Positions 17,561-25,901 of a stretch of 64,000 bases of DNA are shown here, piece after piece. The stretch is from NCBI RefSeq assembly GCF_003594875.1, contig NZ_QZEY01000003.1, forward strand, positions 186,001 to 250,000, in the 5' to 3' direction. Source of the DNA: Bailinhaonella thermotolerans (GTDB taxonomy: Bacteria > Actinomycetota > Actinomycetes > Streptosporangiales > Streptosporangiaceae). Made by a program: the position numbers and the translations under genes. The notes below the pieces were generated by a model. The model was not told the DNA's origin, made no database searches, and saw nothing but the letters and a program-made list of their open reading frames with translations. Every line of letters starts with the position of its first letter. Position 1 is the stretch's first letter.

Positions 17561-18748
17561 CTACCCGGCCGCGCCGACGAGCTCCGTCAGCCCCCGCCGC
17601 ACCCGCCCGACCTCCTCGGGCGGCAGGGCCAGAGTGATCTCGACGGTGGTCTCGGCGTCCAGGGCGGCCGCGGCCTCGGCGGTGAGACGGAGCGTCAGAC
17701 GGTCACCGTGGAGGTTCCAGGACACGAGGCCGCCTCGGTGCGGGTGGTCGCCCAGGACCAGCAGGTGGCCGGACTCGCCGTCGCCCAGCACGCCGAAACG
17801 GTCGCCGCGCTCGGCGCCGCGCAGGCCGAGGCCGCGGCGCCGCCCGTCGTGGCGGTAGTCGCACTCGGTGACGGTCAGGTGGCCCAGCGGCTCGTAGGAG
17901 ACCTCGCCCCACGGGGAGGCGGCCTCCTCCTCCGGGGGATCGGGCACGTCCCTCCTGCGCGCGGTCGTCACGAGGCCGGCGTGCTCCGCGGAAGTGGCGA
18001 ACGAGAGGAACACGCCGCCCGGACCCGTCTCATCGGGGCCGATCCCGGCTGGGTGCGACATCGGTGGCCCCCCGGACCACGGCTCCGGCTCGGGCGCGGT
18101 CAGCGCGACGGGAATCGGGCGCGGGGCGATCTCGATGACGGCCGGGGCGTCGTACGCCACGTGCGGGCGCGTCCGGGTCGCCACGAGATGGACATACGCC
18201 TCCAGCCCGTCGGAGTGGGTCTCCGTCTCGTAGCGGAAGGGAGTCTCCGTCTCGTAGTGGTAGGCGCTTTCCGTCTCGTGGTGGGTCTCCTCCGGAGGCA
18301 GGGGGTCGTTCTTGAACCCGATCGGCGGCGCGGTCGGCAGGGCGTCCGCCAGCCAGGCGGGGATCCGCCGTCGCGGGAAGAACGTCAGCTCCTCGACGTA
18401 CGCCGTGGGAGGGGCGCCCGCCGGGAACGGGTCCGACTCGCCCGCCGGTTCGAGCGTGCCCTGGTAGGCGCGGCTGCCCGGCGCGAACTCCAGCCGGCAC
18501 GACACCCAGGTGCCCTCTCCGGGGACGTACGCCTTCTCGCGCATCTGGTCGAACTGCTCGTCCAGCCCGAATGCCTCGCCGGCGCGCGTGCCGCCGTCCT
18601 CCATCCGGTACGTCACCGAGGTGCGGGCGTGGTTCCCGAGCTGGGTGCGCTCGACGACCGCCTCGCGCCATCCCTCGGGCGCCGCCGCCGTCACCGCCGC
18701 GCCGATCGCGAGCCGCTCGCGGTGGCCGCCCTTGTGCCCGCCGTTCAC
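17561..18748 (-). CDS. Uncharacterised protein coupled to DUF6493
   Basis: A 395-residue soluble protein with no recognised domain. The N-terminal 120 residues look like a compact alpha/beta unit (GAAVTAAAPEGWREAVVE, then YVEELTFFPRRRIPAW). Residues about 155-178 contain three imperfect copies of a Tyr-Glu-Thr-Glu-Thr motif from a 24-bp DNA repeat. The C-terminal region (VSWNLHGDRLTLRLTAEAAAALDAETTVEITLAL) is beta-rich. The GTG at 18748 overlaps the DUF6493 stop as GTGA and has GAGAGGGG upstream, so the two are translationally coupled and probably function together. Nothing further can be said about activity. Confidence 0.7.
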   Translation of the reverse strand: MNGGHKGGHRERLAIGAAVTAAAPEGWREAVVERTQLGNHARTSVTYRMEDGGTRAGEAFGLDEQFDQMREKAYVPGEGTWVSCRLEFAPGSRAYQGTLEPAGESDPFPAGAPPTAYVEELTFFPRRRIPAWLADALPTAPPIGFKNDPLPPEETHHETESAYHYETETPFRYETETHSDGLEAYVHLVATRTRPHVAYDAPAVIEIAPRPIPVALTAPEPEPWSGGPPMSHPAGIGPDETGPGGVFLSFATSAEHAGLVTTARRRDVPDPPEEEAASPWGEVSYEPLGHLTVTECDYRHDGRRRGLGLRGAERGDRFGVLGDGESGHLLVLGDHPHRGGLVSWNLHGDRLTLRLTAEAAAALDAETTVEITLALPPEEVGRVRRGLTELVGAAG

Positions 18749-21363
18749 GCTGAGACCCCTCTCATGTCGGAGCCGGTGGACGAGACGAATTCGTGCAGGC
18801 GGCGCGCCTCTCGGACCGCCGCGCTCCGGCCCGTGCGAGCGGCCAGCGCGGCGATCTCCGGGAACGCGCCGCGGATGCCGGTTCCCACCGCGATGCGGCG
18901 GGCCAGGACGAGGAGCGCGTCGAGCCGGTGCGGCAGGCGGCGCGCGGAGGCGAGGGCCGGGATCGCGGAGACGATCATGGTGAACACCTCGGCGTGGGCC
19001 CCGCGCTGGGCGGTTCGTTCCAGCGCCGGGAGGAAGCGCCCCAGCTTCAGCCCCTTGCGGGTCACCAGGAACCCGATCTGCCGCCCCATCTCGGCGGCGG
19101 GCAGCTCGCCCCGCGCCGTGAGCGCCCAGATCGCCGGCAGGATGCGCCGCTCGTCCTCCGCGCGCCCGCCGTAGGCGTCGCCGTTCTCGGCCAGCCGGTA
19201 GGCCAGCGCCAGCGCCACCGCCTCGCCCGCGGGCCCCTCCCCGGTGACGGCGCGCGCGACCTCTTCCGCCGCCGCCGTCGCCCGGTCCCACGAGGCCGGC
19301 AGGAAAGGCACGAGGTGGGCGGCGGCCACCTCCCGGTGCGAGGGCAGTACGGCGGGCAGGGCAGAGAGCTGGTCTCGGTCGCCGTGGAACCCTCCGGGGT
19401 CGCGGTTGAGCAGTAGATCGATCAGCGGCAGCCCGGTCCGGGGCGCCCGCGAGGTGACCACGGGTTTCACGTAGTGGAAATCAACGTCCGGTTCCTTGTC
19501 GTCGAGCCAGGTCGACTCCCCGGACGAGCCGACCCGCGCCGCCCAGCGGACACTGACCTGGGGCTCGGGCCGCGCCGTGCCGGCCAGCCACGCCGCCACG
19601 ATCCCTCCCGCCGCCGAGGTGAGCCGTCCGGCCCGCTCGGCCGCCTCGGGGTCGGGCGTCCGGGGCAACCGCAGCAACGCCTGCTGAAGGTCGGCGGACA
19701 GCGGCTTCACCCCGGCGGCCTCGTGCTCCTCCATCCGCGACACGAGCACGCCCGCGTCCACGTGCCCGCTCGCCCGGGTCGGCGTCGCGAGCAGCACGGG
19801 GGGAATCTCGTCCCGCTCCACCGCCGCCAGGATCTCCGCGCACCGGTGCAGCAGCATCAGCTGCGGCGGCGCGACCAAATCCGCCGGGGGCATGCGCCGG
19901 GACCAGTCCCAGGTGGCGGTCCCGGCGATCACGTGGCCCGCCGCGCACAACCAGTCGTAGGCCTGCGCCCACGGCCGGCTCTGCCACGGCTTGGTGGCCT
20001 GGCCGAGCGACCGCTCCAGCGCGGCCCGGACCCCGGGGCGATCCCGGTGCGCCAGCGTGACCAGTCCGGCCATGAGCCGTTCGACCGCCACCCGGCCGGA
20101 GGGATACCGCCGCAGCGCGTTGATCAGCTCCCCCCTCGTGAATTCCCGCGGGCTCACGCCCTTGTCGGGAGGCACGCCCGGCAGCTCGCCGGGGACGAAA
20201 CCGTCCGCCTCCTCCTCCGGCACCTCGCCGCCGAACGTGCCGGCCAGCCGTACGGCCAGGTCGGGCGGGAGGAGGGGTACCGCGTCGGCGAGGGCGGCGC
20301 GGGACTCGGCGGTCATGAGCGGGGCGTGCTTGAGGGCGATGCGGACGGCCCGCTCCTGTACCTCCCGCGAGGTGGAGTGGAAGGCGGAGGCCAGACTCCC
20401 GATGAGGGAGGGGTCGTGGCGTACGCACCTGTCGAGCCAGGACAGGCCGGCGCGGACGAGGGCGGCCTCGGGGCGGAAGAGGAGGGCCTCGACGCACTCG
20501 GCGACGTGTTCCGGGGGGAGGCCGCCCAGGGCGCGCAGGTGGCGGAGGGCCAGGGAGGCGACGGGGCCGGGCGCGGCGGGGAGGAGGCGCACGTAGTCCA
20601 GGAGGCGGGGGCGGATCTCGTCGTCCGACGGCTCCAGCAGGTCGTGGAGGCGGACGAAGAAGCGCAGGTCGGTGTCGGCGCCGCCGCGCAGGAACCGGGT
20701 GACGCACCCGTCGAGGAGGAAGCGGCGGTCCACGTCGCCGTCGCGCGCCATGCCGGCGAGCATCACCTGCCAGGAACGGACGTCGTGGTGGTCCTCGCGC
20801 AGGAGGCGGCCCACGCCGTCGGCCTCGAAGATCTGGGGCAGCAGCGCCGGCAGGAGGGGGTCCGCCCGGTCGGCCCGGCCCGCGTCGGTGACCCAGGCGA
20901 GCACGAGCGGGCCGTGGAGCGGAGGCTCCTCGCCGCTCTCACGCAGCAGGGCGAGCGCCAGCGCGGCGTCGCGGTCGCGGCGGCCCCGCAGCTTGAGCGC
21001 CATGCGGCGGCCCAGGTCGGCCCGCAGCTCGGCGGGGCGGTGCCGCAGGATCCAGGCCAGGCGCCCGCTGTCGTCGCCGGACCGCCAGCCCGGCTGGAGC
21101 CCGCGCCGGTTGAGCCACGTCGCGATCGCCGCCGCCCCGCCCAGCACGCCGACCCCGGCCGCCCGCAGCTCCGCGCCGTACTCCTCGACGGCCCACGAGT
21201 CGCCGCCGCGCTCGCGGATCGCCGTGAGGTGGCCGGGCAGGGCCTTGGCGACCTCGGGGCGTTCGTGGTCGGAGAGGGTGACGACGAGGGCGGCGACGCC
21301 GTCGGGGTCCTTGGCGTCGATGAGGGCGCGGACACGCTCCCACACCGGCGGGGAAGTGATCAT
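18745..21363 (-). CDS. DUF6493 family helical-repeat protein
   Basis: An 872-residue protein built mainly of short helix pairs, as in HEAT-like repeats. The start (VWERVRALIDAKDPDGVAAL, then PEVAKALPGHLTAIRE) and the middle SRPWAQAYDWLCAAGHVIAG and TWDW fit the DUF6493 family of actinomycetes, which occurs near SWIM, MoxR ATPase and VWA genes. Here a SWIM-SNF2 pair lies 4 kb downstream but is not in the same operon. The ATG at 21363 is the first in-frame start after a promoter-sized gap. Function is unknown; the helical-repeat form suggests a scaffold. It is coupled by GTGA to the following gene. Confidence 0.75.
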   Translation of the reverse strand: MITSPPVWERVRALIDAKDPDGVAALVVTLSDHERPEVAKALPGHLTAIRERGGDSWAVEEYGAELRAAGVGVLGGAAAIATWLNRRGLQPGWRSGDDSGRLAWILRHRPAELRADLGRRMALKLRGRRDRDAALALALLRESGEEPPLHGPLVLAWVTDAGRADRADPLLPALLPQIFEADGVGRLLREDHHDVRSWQVMLAGMARDGDVDRRFLLDGCVTRFLRGGADTDLRFFVRLHDLLEPSDDEIRPRLLDYVRLLPAAPGPVASLALRHLRALGGLPPEHVAECVEALLFRPEAALVRAGLSWLDRCVRHDPSLIGSLASAFHSTSREVQERAVRIALKHAPLMTAESRAALADAVPLLPPDLAVRLAGTFGGEVPEEEADGFVPGELPGVPPDKGVSPREFTRGELINALRRYPSGRVAVERLMAGLVTLAHRDRPGVRAALERSLGQATKPWQSRPWAQAYDWLCAAGHVIAGTATWDWSRRMPPADLVAPPQLMLLHRCAEILAAVERDEIPPVLLATPTRASGHVDAGVLVSRMEEHEAAGVKPLSADLQQALLRLPRTPDPEAAERAGRLTSAAGGIVAAWLAGTARPEPQVSVRWAARVGSSGESTWLDDKEPDVDFHYVKPVVTSRAPRTGLPLIDLLLNRDPGGFHGDRDQLSALPAVLPSHREVAAAHLVPFLPASWDRATAAAEEVARAVTGEGPAGEAVALALAYRLAENGDAYGGRAEDERRILPAIWALTARGELPAAEMGRQIGFLVTRKGLKLGRFLPALERTAQRGAHAEVFTMIVSAIPALASARRLPHRLDALLVLARRIAVGTGIRGAFPEIAALAARTGRSAAVREARRLHEFVSSTGSDMRGVSA

Positions 21364-21426
21364 GCCGGGGACAGTAGAGCCCCCCGCCGACAGAATCCGC
21401 GAGCGATCCGCCCGGCCCCTGCCGGG

Positions 21427-22488
21427 TCAGGTGCGGGCTCGGGTTACCAGGGACTCGATGAGGGCGGCGACCTCGGCGGGCTTGAAGTCCAGGGCGTTCT
21501 CGCCGACGACGATCTCGAAACTGGACGACTCGGGGTCGGGGGAGGTGCGTGGGCGGAGGAAGAGCTGGACGCCTTCCTCGGCGATGAGGTCGTCGTGGGC
21601 CCGGCCCAGGGCGGCCGCCGGGACCGGGACGTGGACGTGGAACAGCGGCGTCAGCGGTACGGCCGGCCGCGTCCGGGCGACCCCTCCGGCGTTGATCGCG
21701 GCGGCCAGGGCCACGGCGTGGTCGCGGTAGGCGGGCATGCGGGCGAGCGCGCCGTCGAGGCGGACGAGCGCGGCGGCGGCCAGCGGCCACGCGTCGGAGA
21801 TGCCGCCGCCGAGCCGCTGCCGCCAGACCTCGGTCTGGGCGATCGTGGCGGCGTCACCGGCCAGGATCGCGCCCCGCACGCCCTCAAGCCCCTTGTAGAG
21901 GGACACGTAGACCGTGTCGAAGAGGGCGGCGATCTCGGCGTGGGGCCGGTCGTAGTACGGCTGCGCCTCCCACAGCCGCGCGCCGTCCAGGTGCGCCGCC
22001 GCCCCGCGCTCGCGGGCCCAGGAGGTCTGCGCGACCAGCTCGTCCCACGTGGGCAGGAGCCCGCCGATGTCCCGCTGCGGCAGCTCCAGCAGCAGCGCGG
22101 CCAGCGGCTCGGCCACCGCGTCGAGGTCGGCCAGGCCGATCAGGGCGTTCCGGTCGCCCACGGGGTGGAACCGCAGCCCGTGCACCACCGAGTAGCCCTG
22201 CCGCTCCCACACGTCCAGGTGCGTCTGCGGATGGGCCGCGAACGCGAACCGTCCCCGCCGCTCCGCGTGCACGCGCAGCGCCGCCTGCTGGGCCATCGTC
22301 CCGCTGGGGAAGAACAGCGCCCGCTCCTTGCCGAGGAGCTCGGCCATCCGCCGTTCGAGCACGGCCACCGGCCCGTCGGGCCCGTCGGCGGGGGTGTCGG
22401 CGGGCAGCGCCGCCAGCATCTCCCGCAGCAGGACGTGCGGCCTCCGCCGCGTGGGACCGTGCAACGCCAGGGACCGCCGGATCTCCAT
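21427..22488 (-). CDS. Beta-eliminating lyase / threonine aldolase-like PLP enzyme
   Basis: A 353-residue fold-type I PLP enzyme. LGKERALFFPSGTMAQQAAL is the cofactor phosphate region, HLDGARLWEAQPYY carries the Asp that contacts the pyridine nitrogen, and VSLYKGLEGVRGA holds the PLP-binding lysine near residue 200. This is the GntG/L-threonine aldolase group, which cleaves beta-hydroxy amino acids to glycine and an aldehyde; exact specificity cannot be read. It is a single-gene unit. Three copies of a CTTGTCRCGA half-site lie just upstream, so it is probably controlled by a dedicated repressor not identified here. Cytoplasmic. Confidence 0.85.
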   Translation of the reverse strand: MEIRRSLALHGPTRRRPHVLLREMLAALPADTPADGPDGPVAVLERRMAELLGKERALFFPSGTMAQQAALRVHAERRGRFAFAAHPQTHLDVWERQGYSVVHGLRFHPVGDRNALIGLADLDAVAEPLAALLLELPQRDIGGLLPTWDELVAQTSWARERGAAAHLDGARLWEAQPYYDRPHAEIAALFDTVYVSLYKGLEGVRGAILAGDAATIAQTEVWRQRLGGGISDAWPLAAAALVRLDGALARMPAYRDHAVALAAAINAGGVARTRPAVPLTPLFHVHVPVPAAALGRAHDDLIAEEGVQLFLRPRTSPDPESSSFEIVVGENALDFKPAEVAALIESLVTRART

Positions 22489-22502
22489 GCGCCAAACCGT
22501 AC

Positions 22503-22547
22503 CTTGTCGCGAATATCTCGTGACAAGGGCGTCGATCTCGCGACAAG
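22503..22547. promoter_or_regulatory. Candidate operator upstream of the aldolase gene
   Basis: CTTGTCGCGA (22503-22512) and TCGTGACAAG (22518-22527) form a 10-bp inverted repeat with one mismatch and a 5-base centre. A third half-site TCGCGACAAG follows at 22538-22547, in direct repeat with the second at a 20-base step. The sites lie 15-60 bases before the aldolase start on the minus strand, overlapping the expected promoter. Confidence 0.5.
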
Positions 22548-22569
22548 GGCGTCCATCGTGACGAGGCCG

Positions 22570-23763
22570 TCAGGCGGTGGCCTCCTCGGGCCGGGACCGG
22601 CGGACGGGGGTGAGAGCGGCCGCGCCCGCGAGGACCAGGAACACGGCGCCGGTGGCGGCGAACACCGCCGGCGTGCCGTACGCGGCGGCGGCCGTGGTGA
22701 GCAGGGCGGCGCCGATCGGGCCCGGGGCGGTGTGGATCGTCCAGAACGCGCTGGTCACCCGGCCGAGGAGGGGTTCAGGGGTGACCTCCTGGCGCAGCGA
22801 CATGGAGCAGATCCCGGCGACGCCCGTGCCGAGGGAGTAGGCGGTGATCAGCAGGGCGATCGCGGGCACCGCGCCGGTGACGGCGAGCAGGGCCACGGCG
22901 ATCCCGCACAGGACGTACGAGCCGAGCCAGGAGACGCCGAAGCCGAGGGTACGGCGGGCCCGCGCGACCACGAGCGAGGCCAGCACGGACCCGGCCGCCG
23001 ACGCCGCCATCGCCACGCCCACCACGGCGTCGGACTGGCCCAGGTCGTGCTTGAGCCGGTAGATGAACAGGTCGGTCAGGGCCATCATCAGGAACGTCAG
23101 CAGCGCCAGCGCCAGCGTCAGCGGCCGCAGCACCGGATGCCGCCACAGGAAGCGCACCCCCGCGAGGAACCCGCCCCGCGCCGGCTCGGACGCCCCCGAG
23201 GCGCGCAGCCGTACGAACACCAGGCCCAGCGCGGAGACGGCGAAGGTGGCGGCGTCCACCGCGACGGCGGCGACCGGCCCGGCGCTCGCGGAGAGGACGC
23301 CCGCGAGCATGGGCCCCGCGACGGCCGCGCCCGAGTAGGTCGCGTACAGGCGGCCGTTGGCCTCGGTGATCCGCTCTTTCTCGACCAGCGCGGGGATGGC
23401 GGTCACGTACGCGACCTGGAAGACCTTCCCGAGCGCGGCGCCCAGCGGCACGACCACGTAGAGGAGCCACACCTGCGGCGAGAACGCCCAGGCCACCGGC
23501 ACCGCGGCGTACAGCAGCGCCCGGACCAGGTCCGCCCCGATCATCAGCCGCCGCCGGTCGTACCGGTCCACCAGGTGCCCCGCGAAGATCCCGGCCACGA
23601 CCGCCGCCACGCCGCCGACCCCCGTGAGCAGCCCCATCTGCGTCACGGACCCGGTGGCGTGCAGGACGAGCAACGGCAGGGCGATGTAGGAGAACGAGTC
23701 GCCCGCGACCGACAAGGTCTGCGAAACCCAGAAAAACCCGAAATCACGCGATATCCGAACCAT
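22570..23763 (-). CDS. MFS transporter
   Basis: A 397-residue, 12-helix major facilitator protein. It begins DFGFFWVSQTLSVAGDSFSY, the usual start of drug-efflux-like MFS of the MdfA/enterobactin-exporter type, and has the loop motif GHLVDRYDRRRLM between helices 2 and 3. The ATG at 23763 places the first helix correctly; an upstream extension would add only an Arg-rich leader. It follows a gap with a CCGTACGG array and is a single-gene unit. The substrate is unknown; the likely role is export of small molecules across the cytoplasmic membrane. Confidence 0.85.
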   Translation of the reverse strand: MVRISRDFGFFWVSQTLSVAGDSFSYIALPLLVLHATGSVTQMGLLTGVGGVAAVVAGIFAGHLVDRYDRRRLMIGADLVRALLYAAVPVAWAFSPQVWLLYVVVPLGAALGKVFQVAYVTAIPALVEKERITEANGRLYATYSGAAVAGPMLAGVLSASAGPVAAVAVDAATFAVSALGLVFVRLRASGASEPARGGFLAGVRFLWRHPVLRPLTLALALLTFLMMALTDLFIYRLKHDLGQSDAVVGVAMAASAAGSVLASLVVARARRTLGFGVSWLGSYVLCGIAVALLAVTGAVPAIALLITAYSLGTGVAGICSMSLRQEVTPEPLLGRVTSAFWTIHTAPGPIGAALLTTAAAAYGTPAVFAATGAVFLVLAGAAALTPVRRSRPEEATA

Positions 23764-23820
23764 CCGCCCACCCTGAGACAGCCGCACCTCCAAGGTCAAC
23801 AAACCCCGCCGCCCACGCCG

Positions 23821-23978
23821 CATCCCGTACGGCTCCCGCCCGCGTCCGCCGTACGGGATGCGCGGACACGCGGCGCGGCCGTCACGCCGTACGGCCGGGC
23901 GTCACGCGCCACACGGATGGGCATCACGCCGTACGACCAGGCGTCACGCGGCGCGGCGGGGCGTCACGCCGTACGGCA
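23821..23978. repeat. CCGTACGG-type intergenic array with 12-bp inverted repeat
   Basis: CATCCCGTACGG (23821-23832) pairs exactly with CCGTACGGGATG (23849-23860) across a 16-base loop. Further GTCACGCCGTACGG-like units follow to 23978. The hairpin lies downstream of the secreted hydrolase gene and could terminate it, while the array occupies most of the gap before the MFS gene. Confidence 0.6.
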
Positions 23979-24052
23979 GCGGCCGCCGCCGCACCTTCGG
24001 GCGGTGCGGCGACGGCCGGAACGGTCGCTCCCAGAGGCGGCCACCGGGGCGG

Positions 24053-25528
24053 TCACTCCTTGGGGCAGACGGTGCCCTTCGGGGGAAGGCGCAGGTCGGT
24101 CAGGTAGCGGTCGGCGTGGGCGATCACGCAGCGCACTCCGGACAGGTAGAGGCTGTGACCGGGGGCGTCGTAGCGGACGGTGGCGGAGCCGGGGACGTTG
24201 CCCACCAGAGCGGCGGTCATGCCGTGGTCCGTCCGGCTCCCGGCCCCGAGGAGGGGTGGCAGCTCGCGCGCCGGGATCGGCCCGGGCGGGTTCGCCGGGT
24301 CCGGCCGGCCGGAGCAGACGGTCCGGAGCCAGGCGGCGGACCGGCCCAGGTCGGGCAGGTCGCGCCCGAGCTCGCGCCGTTCGCGGGCGAGGGCGCGGTA
24401 GCCGCCGCCGGTCCCGTAGTTGGGGCACTGGGCGGCGATCCCGGCCGGGCGCGTCCAGACCTGCGAGTTACCGGCGACGAGGTCCGCGAACCCCGAGACG
24501 TCGCCCCGCCGCGCGCGGTCGATCGCCGCGGCGAGGTCCCGCCAGCGGCCCTGGTCCTCCTGGGCGAGGAGGAGCGGGGCCGCGAACGCCAGGTGCATCC
24601 CGCTCATCTCGCCCCGGACCTCGCCGAACGGGCCCTTGCCGGTGAACGGGATCGGCCGCCGGTCGGCGTCCCGCAGCAGCCGCCGCCACACGCCGCGCAC
24701 GTCCTGCCCGCGCAGCGCGCACGCCGGGTCCTCCGCGCACCAGGCGGCGAAGCGCCCGAACACGCGCTCCAGCGGCTCCGTCCCCAGCCGGCTCAGCTCG
24801 GTCAGGCTCACGGTGTGGTCCGGCGTGCCGTCGAGGTACATCGCCCGGATCCGCCCCGGGTGCAGCCGCGCGTACGCCGCCGCCGGGAAGCCCCCGTACG
24901 ACTCGGCCATGAGGCTCAGCCGCTCCTCGCCCAGCACCGCCCGGATCGCCTCCATGTCGCGCGCCACCGAGACCGCGTCCAGGTGATCGACCAGGCCGGT
25001 GCCGTCGGCGCGCCGGCACCGGTCCATCGCGTCGGCCAGCGCCCGGGCCTGCCTGCCGTACGCCTGGGGATCGCGCGGGTCGGTCACCAGCGCGACGCCC
25101 GGCCGCGAGCATTCGGGCGCCAGCGCGGCCAGCCGCTCGTAGTGGTGGCGAGGGTCGAACGCCACGAGGTCGAACCGCTGCCGCAGCCCCGCGAAGTGCC
25201 GCCCGGACTGGGCGAGATCCTGGACCGAGGACTTGCCCGGGCCGCCCGGCACCAGGAGCACCGACCCGATCCTGGGCCCGGTCGCGGCCAGCCGCGCCAC
25301 CCTCAGGTCGATCGCCGGCCCGCCCGGCCGGGCCCAGTCCACCGGAACCCGCACCGTCGCGCACCGCATGTCGGCGGGCAGTCCCGGGCCCGCGCACGTC
25401 TCCCAGCGGGGAGCCTTCTCCTGCGTCGTCGTCCTCGTCGTCTCCGCCGCCGCCGTACCGCCGGAGATCGTCGATCCGGCCAGCGCCGCCGTCAGCAGCC
25501 CGCCCGCGGCGAGTCTCGTGATTCGCAT
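24053..25528 (-). CDS. Secreted alpha/beta hydrolase (tripeptidyl aminopeptidase-like)
   Basis: A 491-residue exported serine hydrolase. Residues 1-28 are a signal peptide (ITRLAAGGLLTAALAGS). The proline-iminopeptidase-type motif VPGGPG appears near residue 90, the nucleophile elbow is AESYGG near 215, and the C-terminal TAP-like region ends with APGHSLYLSG holding the histidine. This matches secreted tripeptidyl aminopeptidases of actinomycetes. The usual DQRGTG loop is replaced by FDPRHHYERL, so specificity may differ. The ATG at 25528 has GGAAGGAGA upstream. Stand-alone gene; expected role is extracellular peptide degradation. Confidence 0.82.
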   Translation of the reverse strand: MRITRLAAGGLLTAALAGSTISGGTAAAETTRTTTQEKAPRWETCAGPGLPADMRCATVRVPVDWARPGGPAIDLRVARLAATGPRIGSVLLVPGGPGKSSVQDLAQSGRHFAGLRQRFDLVAFDPRHHYERLAALAPECSRPGVALVTDPRDPQAYGRQARALADAMDRCRRADGTGLVDHLDAVSVARDMEAIRAVLGEERLSLMAESYGGFPAAAYARLHPGRIRAMYLDGTPDHTVSLTELSRLGTEPLERVFGRFAAWCAEDPACALRGQDVRGVWRRLLRDADRRPIPFTGKGPFGEVRGEMSGMHLAFAAPLLLAQEDQGRWRDLAAAIDRARRGDVSGFADLVAGNSQVWTRPAGIAAQCPNYGTGGGYRALARERRELGRDLPDLGRSAAWLRTVCSGRPDPANPPGPIPARELPPLLGAGSRTDHGMTAALVGNVPGSATVRYDAPGHSLYLSGVRCVIAHADRYLTDLRLPPKGTVCPKE

Positions 25529-25719
25529 GGCGTCTCCTTCCACTCACCTCCACGATCCCGGCTCGGCTCCGCGAATCCCTCCTGCTCACGGCCCCTTTCA
25601 CCGCTGGGCCCCAGGTCCCGCGCGCCCCGCCGTCCGGGCCCCGGCTCCCAATCCCCCTCCTCCGTACGGCGGAGCCGCCCGCCCCACGCGAGGACGGCGA
25701 TCCGCCCCGCGTACGTCGG

Positions 25720-25739
25720 GCGGGGATCGCGAGATCACG
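25720..25739. repeat. Half copy of the GATCTCGCGATCCC-type inverted repeat
   Basis: GCGGGGATCGCGAGATCACG matches the right arm of the element at 60260-60342 with one extra G. A shortened left arm (GGCGATCC-GCCCC, 25695-25708) is present, so only a short stem remains. It lies in the 370-base gap between the kinase and hydrolase genes. Confidence 0.5.
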
Positions 25740-25754
25740 GCAGGCGGAGTGGCC

Positions 25755-25829
25755 GACAGAGCGGCCAGGCGGAGGGGCGGACAGAGCGGCCAGGCGGAAG
25801 GGCAGACAGAGCGGCCAGGCGAGGAGCAG
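25755..25829. repeat. Three 25-bp direct repeats
   Basis: Units starting GACAGAGCGGCCAGGCGG begin at 25755, 25780 and 25805, with a decayed fourth near 25865. They fill the rest of the non-coding gap downstream of the sensor kinase gene. No open reading frame with protein-like sequence is seen here. Confidence 0.7.
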
Positions 25830-25901
25830 GCGGTGGGGCCGGCAGAAGGGCCAGGTGGAGGAGCAGACAGAGAGGCCAGGCGGAGGGGCCGGGCGCGGGA
25901 C

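Noticed and set aside
19474-24645. A 1,723-codon plus-strand frame
   Set aside because: It spans the opposite strand of four well-supported genes and has Arg/Gly/Pro-biased shadow composition typical of very high GC DNA.
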